This document shows, piece after piece, positions 23,206-30,544 of a DNA stretch of 34,366 nt. Within the stretch, counting starts at the first letter, position 1. Each line of letters begins with the position of its first letter. This DNA comes from Chloroflexota bacterium (GTDB taxonomy: Bacteria; Chloroflexota; UBA6077; SHYK01): assembly GCA_035652535.1 (NCBI GenBank), contig DASRDP010000139.1, positions 1 through 34,366 of the forward strand. The letters run 5' to 3'. The notes under the pieces are model-generated. The model had not been told where the DNA came from. It saw only the letters and a list, made by a program, of their open reading frames with translations, and ran no database searches. A program made the position numbers and the translations under genes.

Positions 23206-23673
23206 ATGTTTCCCATTGACGAGATCCAGGCCGTGTACGGCGCGATCGGCGACGAGGGCTTTCGCGCGCTCGTCGAGGCGTTTTATCGGCGTGTGGAGAA
23301 CGATCCGCTCCTACGTCAGATATTCCCCGCCGACCTCGCCGAGGGGCGCGAGCGGCAGTATCTCTTTCTCCGCCAGTACTTCGGGGGTCCCGCCGAGTAT
23401 TCGGCGCGTTATGGACACCCGCAGCTCCGGCGGCGCCACCTCCCGTTCGCCATCACACGCGCGGCTCGCGACGTGTGGCTCGGCCACATGCTGGCGGCGA
23501 TCGATGAAGTCGCGATTCCTGAACCGCACGCGAGTCTCATGCGCCGTTACTTCGAGCGGTTCTCGCTTGACATGATCAATCGGGACGACGCCGGAGCGGT
23601 CGCGCCCCTCACAGCCGGTCCCGCCATGATCGGTGTCCTCGGAAGGAACCATCAGGGCGATCGAATCGAGTAA
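23206..23673 (+). CDS. Group II truncated haemoglobin
   Basis: A 155-residue globin of the trHbO group. FYRRVENDPLLRQIFP carries the B10 tyrosine (Tyr27). YLFLRQYFGGPAEYSARYGHP is the group II signature. The proximal F8 histidine is His78 in RRRHLPF, and the G8 tryptophan is Trp91 in WLGHM, typical of groups II and III. Such proteins bind O2, NO or peroxide; the role here is unknown. The C-terminal tail of about 25 residues is extra. ATG 23206 follows CGGAGGGG. It ends 12 bases from the convergent channel gene. Confidence 0.93.
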   Translation: MFPIDEIQAVYGAIGDEGFRALVEAFYRRVENDPLLRQIFPADLAEGRERQYLFLRQYFGGPAEYSARYGHPQLRRRHLPFAITRAARDVWLGHMLAAIDEVAIPEPHASLMRRYFERFSLDMINRDDAGAVAPLTAGPAMIGVLGRNHQGDRIE

Positions 23674-23685
23674 TCGACCGCCCGG

Positions 23686-24777
23686 CTAGCTGCTCGGCTT
23701 CCCGCCCTCGCCGCCGAACCATCGGGTCAGCAAACGGTCGTACGTGCCATTTTCCCGCAGCCGGAGGAGCGCCTCGTTGACGGGCTTTCGCAACGGACTC
23801 GCGTTGGGAAAGAGGATCCCGTAGCTCTCCTTGCGGAAGACGGACCCCGCCACCTGCACTTTGCCATTGCCCTCGTGGGATGCGTAATACTGCAGGATCG
23901 GAGCGTCGTACACAATCGCCTCGGCGTCCCCCCGTTCGAGCGTTTGAATCGCCTCGTCGACCGTCGCGAATTCGCTGGCTGTAATGTTGTGCAGCTTTAG
24001 GTACTCCGCCGAGGTGCTTCCCGCGACCGTCGCGACGCGCTTGCCCGGCAGATCGTCGGGCCCCTGGATGTCCGTCCGGAGCTGCGAGACGGTGAGGGAG
24101 GACGTGACCGACGCGGTGAAGTAGGCGATGAACACGACCGCGACGAACATCCACAGGGCAGACACGACGCGGGCGACCGCGCTTTTCGGCCATAGCTCGG
24201 CCTGGGTCGCGAGGGCCGAGATGGACCAAAAGATCGCGTCGAAGATGGCGGGGAAGTAGCGTCGGCCCGAAAATACGCCGTCCTCCCTCCGCCGCTCGAA
24301 GAACCAGACGATGTTCCCAGACACCAGGACGCCGGCCACGACGAACGCCAGGATCGCGAGAAACTCGGGTGTGAAGATGGCGTCGACGATCCGGAGGACG
24401 CCTCCCGCGGCGTGCCCTTGCTGTGGGACAAGGATCTGCAGGCCAGCGTCGAACATGGGCTGAGAGAAGTCCCAGGCGCGCTCGCGATCTTCCGTGATGG
24501 AAATCGCGGAGATCGCCAGGTCGGCCTCCCCATCTTGCGTGGCCTCGAGCAGGTCGTTGACCGTTGGTTTCGTGATGTATTCCGTGCGAGCACCGAGCTG
24601 GCCGGCGATCTCCTGCCACAGGTCGATGCTGAATCCGGTGAGGCTCCCCCCCTCTTCATAAACGAACGGCTTCACCACGCGGGTCGCGACGCGCAGCGTT
24701 TGCGGCTGCGACTGCGCGTGGATCTGCGCGGGAATGAGGACGAAAAGGAGCACGGTCGCGGCGGCAATCCATTTCAC
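23686..24777 (-). CDS. Ionotropic glutamate-receptor-like ligand-gated channel with non-canonical pore
   Basis: The 363-residue protein has the full bacterial iGluR layout. A signal peptide (1-21) is followed by ligand-binding lobe S1 (about 28-120, with ISITEDRERAWDFSQP and the ligand arginine), TM1 (138-160), a re-entrant pore segment (178-198), TM2 (203-230) and lobe S2 (about 235-355, GPDDLPGKRVATVAGST and EAIVYDAP). The gating helix AYFTASVTSSLTV corresponds to the SYTANLAAFLTV motif of eukaryotic receptors. The pore reads ISALATQAELWPKS, without the TVGYG potassium filter of GluR0. It is more than a transporter binding protein because of the two helices and pore inside the binding domain. 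GTG start; the bicupin gene lies upstream on the same strand. Confidence 0.85.
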   Translation of the reverse strand: MKWIAAATVLLFVLIPAQIHAQSQPQTLRVATRVVKPFVYEEGGSLTGFSIDLWQEIAGQLGARTEYITKPTVNDLLEATQDGEADLAISAISITEDRERAWDFSQPMFDAGLQILVPQQGHAAGGVLRIVDAIFTPEFLAILAFVVAGVLVSGNIVWFFERRREDGVFSGRRYFPAIFDAIFWSISALATQAELWPKSAVARVVSALWMFVAVVFIAYFTASVTSSLTVSQLRTDIQGPDDLPGKRVATVAGSTSAEYLKLHNITASEFATVDEAIQTLERGDAEAIVYDAPILQYYASHEGNGKVQVAGSVFRKESYGILFPNASPLRKPVNEALLRLRENGTYDRLLTRWFGGEGGKPSS

Positions 24778-24836
24778 CGGCTGGACGTCCTCTCTGCAGG
24801 ATGGTTCCGCGGCGCGGCGTTGTGCCCGGTGGATCT

Positions 24837-24859
24837 GGCCATAACGGATCCGGATGGCC
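24837..24859. repeat. Inverted repeat in the 152-bp gap before the channel gene
   Basis: GGCCAT (24837-24842) and ATGGCC (24854-24859) are perfect six-base arms around 11 bases that include GGATCC. It is 60 bases upstream of the channel gene start and could be an operator. No other support. Confidence 0.3.
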
Positions 24860-24888
24860 CGATTCCACGTCCCCTGCCCAGCAGGAGA

Positions 24889-24918
24889 CCAGCATTCGCG
24901 CGCGGGTGCCGATGCTGG
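24889..24918 (-). terminator. Possible hairpin terminator after the bicupin gene
   Basis: CCAGCAT (24889-24895) and ATGCTGG (24912-24918) form a seven-base stem with a 16-base loop, starting 11 bases after the bicupin stop on the minus strand. There is no T run, so it may be a weak terminator, an RNA-stabilising structure or chance. Confidence 0.3.
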
Positions 24919-24929
24919 ACGCTCGCGGG

Positions 24930-26063
24930 TCAGGATGCTTCGCGGGCCGCGATCGCCTCGTTATACAGAACTCGCACCTGGGGGTCTTCCAGGTCGTAGT
25001 CCAGCTGATGTCCGCCTTCCTCGCGCACGCTGGTGTAGACGAGCGCGCGCCCGTCGGCCCTCGTCGCGGGCAATCCGGGCCCCGTCGGGATGTACCGGAC
25101 CGGCACGTTACCGGTATTGAAGTGCTGGTGCCACCAGCCGCTTGGTGGCGAGTAGACGGTCCCCTCGGTGAAGTCGACGCGAGCAACGCGGTCGGCCTTT
25201 CCGTCGGCCCACGGGTGCCAGCCCAGCTCCGGGGGCCACATGAGGGTGAATCCTTGGCCCTGCGCAATGTAGATCTGGACGCCGCCCTCGTGCCAGTGGG
25301 CGGTCGTGTACGTGCCCACGGGATATTCGGCGGCAAAGGTGAGCATGCGGTTACGCCCGAGTCGGAGGTAGCGGCGCGCGAATCCCTCTCCTCTGCTGGC
25401 TCCTGCCGGCGGCAGATCGAGGCTGATGGCTTTGAAGTCGGGAATGAAGTTGTTCTGGTACACGATCTCGCCATACGGAAGCTGCGCTGGCCTCGGAGCG
25501 GTGCTGAAGTAGTCCGCTTCCGACATGTAGCGGTCACGAAAGGCGAATCGCTCGCCGTAGACGAACTCGGTGCTCTGAAAGAGGTTGATGATGAGCGGCG
25601 CGTTGGTGACGGCGAAGTAGCGCGCCGGTTCGTCGGACAGGTTCACGAAGCGGTGCCACACACTGAGCGGCAGGACCAGCATGCTATCGGGCTGCCATTC
25701 GACGACGCGCCGCTGCTCGCCCGTGCGCCAAAACTCCGTACAGCCGTGGCCCGACAGGATGTACACGACAGCCTCGAAGAGGTGCACCTCGGGCTGGAGC
25801 GTGCCGCGGGCGGGAATCTCGCACACGTAGGATCCCGTTTGGTCTTCCGCGCCCCGCAGTCGGAGGTACGCGCCCTCTCCGCCAAGGCGCGCCCATGGCC
25901 CAAGCTCCACCCGGCGAACATCCTGCACGAAGAGGCCGGTGTGAACGGGCACGCCTTCCTGGACGAGCCACGAGGAGTAGCTTTCGCGCGGAGCTTCTGT
26001 CGGTATCCCGGACGGCTGTCTCGCTCCGTTCTCCTGGCTGGCGTTGTCGGTCTGCAGCTCCAC
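24930..26063 (-). CDS. Bicupin protein, gentisate-dioxygenase-like
   Basis: The 377-residue protein has two cupin domains, like gentisate 1,2-dioxygenases. Cupin 1 (about 80-155) has PEVHLFEAVVYILSGHG and WHRFVN. Cupin 2 (about 240-330) has AHWHEGGVQIYIAQGQG (His256, His258) and WWHQHF (His312, His314). The fuller histidine set is in cupin 2, whereas classical gentisate dioxygenases bind iron in the first. A ring-cleaving role is likely from its place opposite the Rieske gene, but not certain; cupins also act as isomerases or regulators. GTG 26063 is chosen because GGAGGAGG lies just upstream; an ATG at 26096 is less likely. Confidence 0.75.
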   Translation of the reverse strand: MELQTDNASQENGARQPSGIPTEAPRESYSSWLVQEGVPVHTGLFVQDVRRVELGPWARLGGEGAYLRLRGAEDQTGSYVCEIPARGTLQPEVHLFEAVVYILSGHGCTEFWRTGEQRRVVEWQPDSMLVLPLSVWHRFVNLSDEPARYFAVTNAPLIINLFQSTEFVYGERFAFRDRYMSEADYFSTAPRPAQLPYGEIVYQNNFIPDFKAISLDLPPAGASRGEGFARRYLRLGRNRMLTFAAEYPVGTYTTAHWHEGGVQIYIAQGQGFTLMWPPELGWHPWADGKADRVARVDFTEGTVYSPPSGWWHQHFNTGNVPVRYIPTGPGLPATRADGRALVYTSVREEGGHQLDYDLEDPQVRVLYNEAIAAREAS

Positions 26064-26091
26064 GGTTCCTCCTCCGTCTCGGCGTCTCCCC

Positions 26092-26097
26092 ATCATA
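26092..26097 (-). promoter_or_regulatory. Candidate -10 for the bicupin gene
   Basis: TATGAT on the minus strand lies 28 bases upstream of the GTG start, directly before the GGAGGAGG ribosome site region. No good -35 is visible. It would be divergent from the Rieske gene promoter. Confidence 0.35.
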
Positions 26098-26133
26098 CCC
26101 GGGACGACTCGATGGCAGGCTCGTCACGCGGTG

Positions 26134-26154
26134 GGCACCCGACCCAAGGGTGCC
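26134..26154. promoter_or_regulatory. 21-bp palindrome, candidate operator
   Basis: GGCACCC (26134-26140) and GGGTGCC (26148-26154) are perfect seven-base arms around a seven-base spacer. It overlaps the -35 zone of the plus-strand promoter and lies between two divergent -10 elements, a classic place for a catabolic regulator. No regulator gene is adjacent. Confidence 0.5.
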
Positions 26155-26162
26155 GGACAGGC

Positions 26163-26168
26163 TACAAT
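26163..26168 (+). promoter_or_regulatory. Promoter -10 of the Rieske-UbiD-hydroxylase cluster
   Basis: TACAAT is a five-of-six -10 match. A poor -35 (CGACCC or CCGACC) lies 17-18 bases upstream inside the palindrome, consistent with an activator-dependent or repressed promoter. It implies a leader of about 90 bases before the Rieske ATG. Confidence 0.5.
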
Positions 26169-26221
26169 GCGGTGACGTGCCAGGATCCGGGCCACCGCGC
26201 GACGCGCGCATTGCCGTGGCG

Positions 26222-26242
26222 CGCCGGGCCTTTTGGCCGGCG
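26222..26242 (+). promoter_or_regulatory. Leader hairpin before the Rieske oxygenase gene
   Basis: CGCCGGGCC and GGCCGGCG form an eight-base-pair stem with one bulged G and a TTTT loop. It ends 14 bases before the GAGGGGTG ribosome site and could affect translation or RNA stability. Confidence 0.45.
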
Positions 26243-26267
26243 ATCTCGCTGAATGAGGGGTGAACCA

Positions 26268-27533
26268 ATGCTCACGCGTGAGGAAAATGACCTGCTCACT
26301 CGCGTTGGCCCCGGTACTCCCATGGGAGACCTGCTCCGCCGGTACTGGCAGCCCGTGTGCGTGGCCGGCGAGCTCACAGCCGATCACCCGGTCAAGCGCG
26401 TGCAGGTGCTGGGCGAAGAGCTCGTGGCTTTTCGTGACTCTACTGGCCGGTACGGGCTCCTCGGTGAGCACTGCTCTCACCGCGGAACGTCGCTGTACTA
26501 TGGGTTCCTCGAGGACGGGGGTCTCCGTTGCCCCTACCACGGCTGGCTCTACGACGCGAGTGGACGGTGCATCGAGCAGCCGTTCGAGCCAGCGCAGTCC
26601 ATGATGAAGCACACGATCCGGCATCCCGCCTACCCGGTGGAGACGCTCGGCGGACTCTTGTTCGCCTACATGGGGCCGCCTGAGACGAAGCCGCTGCTCC
26701 CCCGCTGGGACGTGCTCGTGTGGGAGGACGGCCAACGAACGATCCGCCTGCAAGAGACGCTCGAGTGCAACTGGCTGCAAGCCCAGGAGAACTCGGCAGA
26801 TGTTACGCACACGTATTTCCTGCATGCCCATACGCTGAAGTTGAGGGGTCTCAAAGGAGGCGACTATTTCTATCGCCCCTTTGAGCAATATGGGTTCCAG
26901 CCGTTCGAGTTCGGGCTGATCAAGACGTGGCGCTACGCGGCGGACGGGCGTCTCAGCGCCGAAGTGGGTGGAGGGAACCCGCTGATCTTCCCCAATATCC
27001 TTCGTCAGCAATCCGGTGCCTGGCACAACATGCATTGGCGCGTGCCCATCGACGACACCCGCACGAACATCATCGTGGTGAATTTCCGACGCAACGTGGA
27101 CGGGCATCGAGAGGAACAACCAGAATTCCCGCCGGTCGAGTTTACGCCCGAGACGTTGCCGAACGGCGAGTACGCCATGGACTCCTTCTTTGGACAGGAC
27201 AAGATGGCGTGGGAAACGCAAGGCCGCATCGTGGACCGCAGCGCCGAGCATATCGGAGCGTCGGACCACGGCATCGCCCTCGTCCGCCGGATGCTGCTGG
27301 AACAGATCAAGGTGGTCCAGCAGGGCGGCGATCCGATGGGCACCATTCGCGATCCCGAGCGGAACCGGATCGTGGAGCTGCCCGGCTGGTTCGTGATGGA
27401 CAGCCAGGACATCCTGGAGGGGCGAAGCGCCACAGGGCGCGAGCTGGTCTCGAGCGACGGGGTTTTTGACGATCGGTACGTGGCATATGACGTGCCCGTG
27501 GGAGCCGCCCGTGTCCCGCGAGCGGGATCATGA
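26268..27533 (+). CDS. Rieske-type aromatic ring-hydroxylating oxygenase, alpha subunit
   Basis: A 421-residue non-haem iron oxygenase of the phthalate-oxygenase-like class. The Rieske 2Fe-2S site is intact: CSH (Cys69, His71) and CPYHGW (Cys88, His91). The catalytic iron site has NSADVTHTYFLH with His181 and His186. These enzymes use O2 and electrons to hydroxylate rings or demethylate aryl ethers. The reductase and ferredoxin that supply electrons are not in this window. ATG 26268 is preferred because GAGGGGTG lies just before it; ATG 26253 would absorb that site. It heads the plus-strand cluster, divergent from the bicupin gene. Confidence 0.93.
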   Translation: MLTREENDLLTRVGPGTPMGDLLRRYWQPVCVAGELTADHPVKRVQVLGEELVAFRDSTGRYGLLGEHCSHRGTSLYYGFLEDGGLRCPYHGWLYDASGRCIEQPFEPAQSMMKHTIRHPAYPVETLGGLLFAYMGPPETKPLLPRWDVLVWEDGQRTIRLQETLECNWLQAQENSADVTHTYFLHAHTLKLRGLKGGDYFYRPFEQYGFQPFEFGLIKTWRYAADGRLSAEVGGGNPLIFPNILRQQSGAWHNMHWRVPIDDTRTNIIVVNFRRNVDGHREEQPEFPPVEFTPETLPNGEYAMDSFFGQDKMAWETQGRIVDRSAEHIGASDHGIALVRRMLLEQIKVVQQGGDPMGTIRDPERNRIVELPGWFVMDSQDILEGRSATGRELVSSDGVFDDRYVAYDVPVGAARVPRAGS

Positions 27534-27581
27534 GGACCGCCACCTTGGAATGGTCCGATCCGGCATTGGGCGGCGCTACCC

Positions 27582-28271
27582 ATGCGTGACTGGGAAACTC
27601 AGCTCACCTCCGCCGACCGCGAGCTGTACCAGCGGAACCTCTATGGAGCGCGGCAGCAATTCCGGTCTCGCCCGGCCCTGCTGGTCGTCGACGTCACCCG
27701 GTCCTTCGTCGGCAGCGGCAGGATGCCGATCCTTGAGGCTGTTGAGGAGTATCCGACGAGCTGCGGGGAGCGGGGCTGGGACGCGCTCCCGCGAATCCGG
27801 GACCTGCTCGACTCTGCACGCCGAGCCCATATCCCGATCATTTACACGCGGGCGGCCGATTTTTTGCGTCCCTTCGCCGCAAGCACCACCAAAAGCGTGA
27901 ACCCTGAGGCGCAGTACACGGACGAGCACGCGCAGGACTTTCCGGAGCTGATTGCGCCGCGGGCAAGCGATCTCGTGATCGACAAGGCGAAGGCGAGCGC
28001 CTTTTTTGGCACTCCATTGGAGATATGCCTGCGGCATATGGGCGTCGATTCCCTGCTCGTGGCGGGCACCACGACGTCGGGGTGCGTGCGGGCATCCGTC
28101 GTCGATGCGCACTCGTTTGGGTTCACCGTCTTCGTCGTCGAGGAGTGCTGCTTCGACCGCTTCGAGAGCGCCCACCGGGCAAACCTCTTCGATATGAACG
28201 CCAAATACGCGACGGTCATTGGCTTGCGCGAGGCGATCGAATACCTCGACACGGTGCTTGAACGCGCCTGA
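27582..28271 (+). CDS. Isochorismatase-family cysteine amidohydrolase
   Basis: The 229-residue protein has the Asp-Lys-Cys triad of the family: Asp37 in LLVVDVT, Lys135 in IDKAKASAFFGT, and Cys168 in TTSGCVRAS, with the cis-peptide region just before it. The SAFFGT and GCVRASVVDA motifs fit the N-carbamoylsarcosine amidase/maleamate amidohydrolase branch better than isochorismatase itself. In N-heteroaromatic breakdown such enzymes release ammonia from maleamate-like ring-cleavage products. It lies 48 bases after the Rieske gene. The exact substrate is not known. Confidence 0.88.
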   Translation: MRDWETQLTSADRELYQRNLYGARQQFRSRPALLVVDVTRSFVGSGRMPILEAVEEYPTSCGERGWDALPRIRDLLDSARRAHIPIIYTRAADFLRPFAASTTKSVNPEAQYTDEHAQDFPELIAPRASDLVIDKAKASAFFGTPLEICLRHMGVDSLLVAGTTTSGCVRASVVDAHSFGFTVFVVEECCFDRFESAHRANLFDMNAKYATVIGLREAIEYLDTVLERA

Positions 28272-28309
28272 GAAGTATCTGTATGCTGACGCCGAGCCGG
28301 CGTCTCGGC
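28258..28309 (+). promoter_or_regulatory. Internal promoter candidate and overlapping hairpins before the UbiD gene
   Basis: TTGAAC (28258-28263), an 18-base spacer and TATGCT (28282-28287) form a moderate promoter. Directly after it, GACGCCG/CGGCGTC (28288-28294, 28298-28304) forms a seven-base stem with a three-base loop. GCCGAG/CTCGGC (28291-28296, 28304-28309) forms an alternative stem that uses the same bases. The two exclude each other and end just before the UbiD GTG at 28320. No T run is present. Confidence 0.4.
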
Positions 28310-28319
28310 CTGGGGTTCG

Positions 28320-29990
28320 GTGCTGCAAACGACGCATGTTGCGCCCTATTCGGACCTGCGTGAGTTCATAGCTGCCCTTGACGCCCACGGCAAGCTGTAC
28401 CGCGTGGATCGGGCCATCGATAAAGACCGAGAGCTGCACCCGCTCGTCCGCTGGCAGTATCGGGGCGGGATCCCCGAGGGCGAACGTCGCGCATTCCTCT
28501 TTCGCAACGTCGTCGATGCAACGGGTCGACGGTATCGGGGCTCCGTGCTCGTCGGTGGTCTCGCGGGGTCTTCGGAGATCTACGCGATCGGGCTGCAGTG
28601 CCGACCAGACGAGGTCGCGGATCGGTGGAACGCGGCGATGAGTCGCCCGATTGCGCCGGAATTGGCGCCTTCCGGCCCGGTCCAGGAGGAGGTCCACGCC
28701 GGCGACGGCCTACTCGGCCACGGCGGCCTCCTGGAGTTTCCCGTCCCCATTTCTACGCCCGGTTACGACATCGGCGCGTACATTACGGCCGGCCATTGGG
28801 TCACGAAGGACCCCGACACCGGGCAGCGCAACGTCGGGAATTATCGCGGCCTCATCAAAGGACCAAGCCTGTGCGGGCTTTTCGTTGGAAATCCACAGGA
28901 TCTCGCGCGCCACTGGGAGAAGTGCCGCAAGCGCGGCGCGCCCCTTGAAGTCGCGGTCGTCGTCGGCGCCGTACCGGCTCTGTCGTACACCGCTGCCCAA
29001 AAAGTGCCGCCGGACATGGACGAGCTCTCGCTGGCAGGCGGGCTCATGGGTGAGCCGATCCCGATCGTCAAATGCCAAACCGTCGATCTCGAGGTGCCCG
29101 CGACGGCTGAGATCGTGCTGGAGGGCCGCGTCTCGACCGAATACCTGGAGGAAGAAGGCCCGTTCGGCGAGTCGATGGGCTACGTCGACCTCCGCACACT
29201 CAGCCCATTTATGGAGCTGACCGCGGTGACCCACCGGCGTGATCCCGTCTGGGTTTCCATCCTGAGCCAGGTGACGCCGAGCGAAAGCTCGAAGATCAAG
29301 GGAATGAGCATGCCCACGCTCATCCATCGCTATCTGACGAATCGATTGCCACGGGCCGGTGTGCTCGAGGTCTCCCTGATGGAGCCTTTAGTCAACCTTC
29401 GTCCGTACGTGGTCGTGCGCATGCAAAAACAGACCGATGATGACCCGTGGGACGTGCTCACCGCGATTCTCGACTATGGAGACCGCGTTGGGAAGTTCGT
29501 CGTGGCGGTCGACGAAGATATCAACCCGCACGATCCGGTCGCGGTGACGTGGGCCATCACGCACCGATCACAGCCGCATCGCGACGTGCGCATCGTAAAG
29601 GACCGACCGTTTGGGGCGACGCCTATTGGGACGGTGCTGAGTCACCCGTCGAGTAGGTACGATAGCCAGGAGTCGTCCCTTCTCATCGACGCGACGCGCA
29701 AAGCAGACTTCCCACCGGTGTCGCTCCCCAAGCGGGAATACATGGAGCGTGCACGCGAGATTTGGGACGAGCTTGGTCTCCCGCAGGTGTCCCCAGAACC
29801 GCCCTGGCACGGCTATTCCCTCGGCCTATGGCCCGAGGAGCTGGACGAAGAGGCCGCGCGGGCAGCCGCGGGCGCGCACGAACAGGTCGCGCAAGAGTTG
29901 CGGTCCACGCGCGTTCGTCTCGCGCCGGATCAGACGCTGGCCGACGCTCGCCGCGCGTGGGCGCGTACGCACCAGGGACGCGCCGGGTAG
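28320..29990 (+). CDS. UbiD-family prenylated-FMN decarboxylase
   Basis: The 556-residue protein belongs to the UbiD family of reversible decarboxylases for aromatic, heteroaromatic or unsaturated acids, using prenylated FMN, Mn and K. The signature positions are present: GNYRG (Asn174, Arg176), HWEKC (His198), MGEPI (Glu245) and EEGPFGESMGY, whose two glutamates (279 and 284) have the five-residue spacing of the catalytic pair. DEDINPHDPVAV lies near residue 400, as in other UbiD proteins. The C-terminal tail of about 55 residues is charged and helical. The cofactor synthase UbiX is not seen nearby. GTG start at 28320. It sits between the amidohydrolase and the hydroxylase genes. Confidence 0.92.
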   Translation: MLQTTHVAPYSDLREFIAALDAHGKLYRVDRAIDKDRELHPLVRWQYRGGIPEGERRAFLFRNVVDATGRRYRGSVLVGGLAGSSEIYAIGLQCRPDEVADRWNAAMSRPIAPELAPSGPVQEEVHAGDGLLGHGGLLEFPVPISTPGYDIGAYITAGHWVTKDPDTGQRNVGNYRGLIKGPSLCGLFVGNPQDLARHWEKCRKRGAPLEVAVVVGAVPALSYTAAQKVPPDMDELSLAGGLMGEPIPIVKCQTVDLEVPATAEIVLEGRVSTEYLEEEGPFGESMGYVDLRTLSPFMELTAVTHRRDPVWVSILSQVTPSESSKIKGMSMPTLIHRYLTNRLPRAGVLEVSLMEPLVNLRPYVVVRMQKQTDDDPWDVLTAILDYGDRVGKFVVAVDEDINPHDPVAVTWAITHRSQPHRDVRIVKDRPFGATPIGTVLSHPSSRYDSQESSLLIDATRKADFPPVSLPKREYMERAREIWDELGLPQVSPEPPWHGYSLGLWPEELDEEAARAAAGAHEQVAQELRSTRVRLAPDQTLADARRAWARTHQGRAG

Positions 29991-30055
29991 ATCCTCGGGA
30001 CGGGCGGCGCGGGGTACCGCTGCCAGGGCCCCATCAGCGCGATCAAGGAGAATGC

Positions 30056-30544
30056 ATGAAGCACACCGTCCGGTTGACCGTCAACCGGCGTCCATTCGAG
30101 GAAGAGGCCGACAGCCGCCAGCTCCTCGTGCACTTCATCCGCGAGACGCTCGGGCTCACGGGGACGCACGTCGGCTGCGTCATCGGTGAATGTGGGGCCT
30201 GCTCCGTGTTGCTCGACGGCAAGGTGGTGAAGTCCTGTCTCATGCTCGCCGCGCAGGCTGATGGCTGCGAGCTCACGACGATTGAGGGACTGGAGCAGGA
30301 CGGGACGATCCATCCGCTTCAGGCGGCGTTCATCGCGGCGTACGGTGTCCAGTGCGGCTATTGCACGCCGGGGATGATCCTCGCAGGCCTCGATCTTTTG
30401 TCCCGAAATCCCCAGCCGACCGAGGGTGAGATCAGGAAGGCGCTGGAGGGGAACCTCTGCATGTGCACCGGATACACGCAGATCGTGCGAGCGATTCAGC
30501 AGGCGGCCGCCACGATGGCCGCCACGAGCGGGGGAACGCAATGA
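30056..30544 (+). CDS. Molybdenum hydroxylase small subunit, 2Fe-2S
   Basis: A 162-residue electron-transfer subunit of the xanthine oxidase family with two 2Fe-2S clusters. The plant-ferredoxin-like cluster uses Cys41, Cys46, Cys49 and Cys61 (GCVIGECGACSVLL...KSC). The second uses Cys100, Cys103, Cys135 and Cys137 (QCGYCTPG and LCMCTGY). Gln99 before the second cluster is the usual contact near the molybdenum cofactor. AAGGAG lies five bases before the ATG at 30056; the frame opens upstream to 29762 but that part is shadow. The large subunit starts in an ATGA overlap with its stop. Confidence 0.96.
   Translation: MKHTVRLTVNRRPFEEEADSRQLLVHFIRETLGLTGTHVGCVIGECGACSVLLDGKVVKSCLMLAAQADGCELTTIEGLEQDGTIHPLQAAFIAAYGVQCGYCTPGMILAGLDLLSRNPQPTEGEIRKALEGNLCMCTGYTQIVRAIQQAAATMAATSGGTQ

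Noticed and set aside
23686-24777. Plain ABC-transporter amino-acid binding protein
   Set aside because: Two transmembrane helices and a pore segment interrupt the binding domain, and an iGluR-type gating motif is present.
24801-26252. 483-codon plus-strand frame across the bicupin gene
   Set aside because: No recognisable motifs and no ribosome site; it runs antisense through the cupin motifs.
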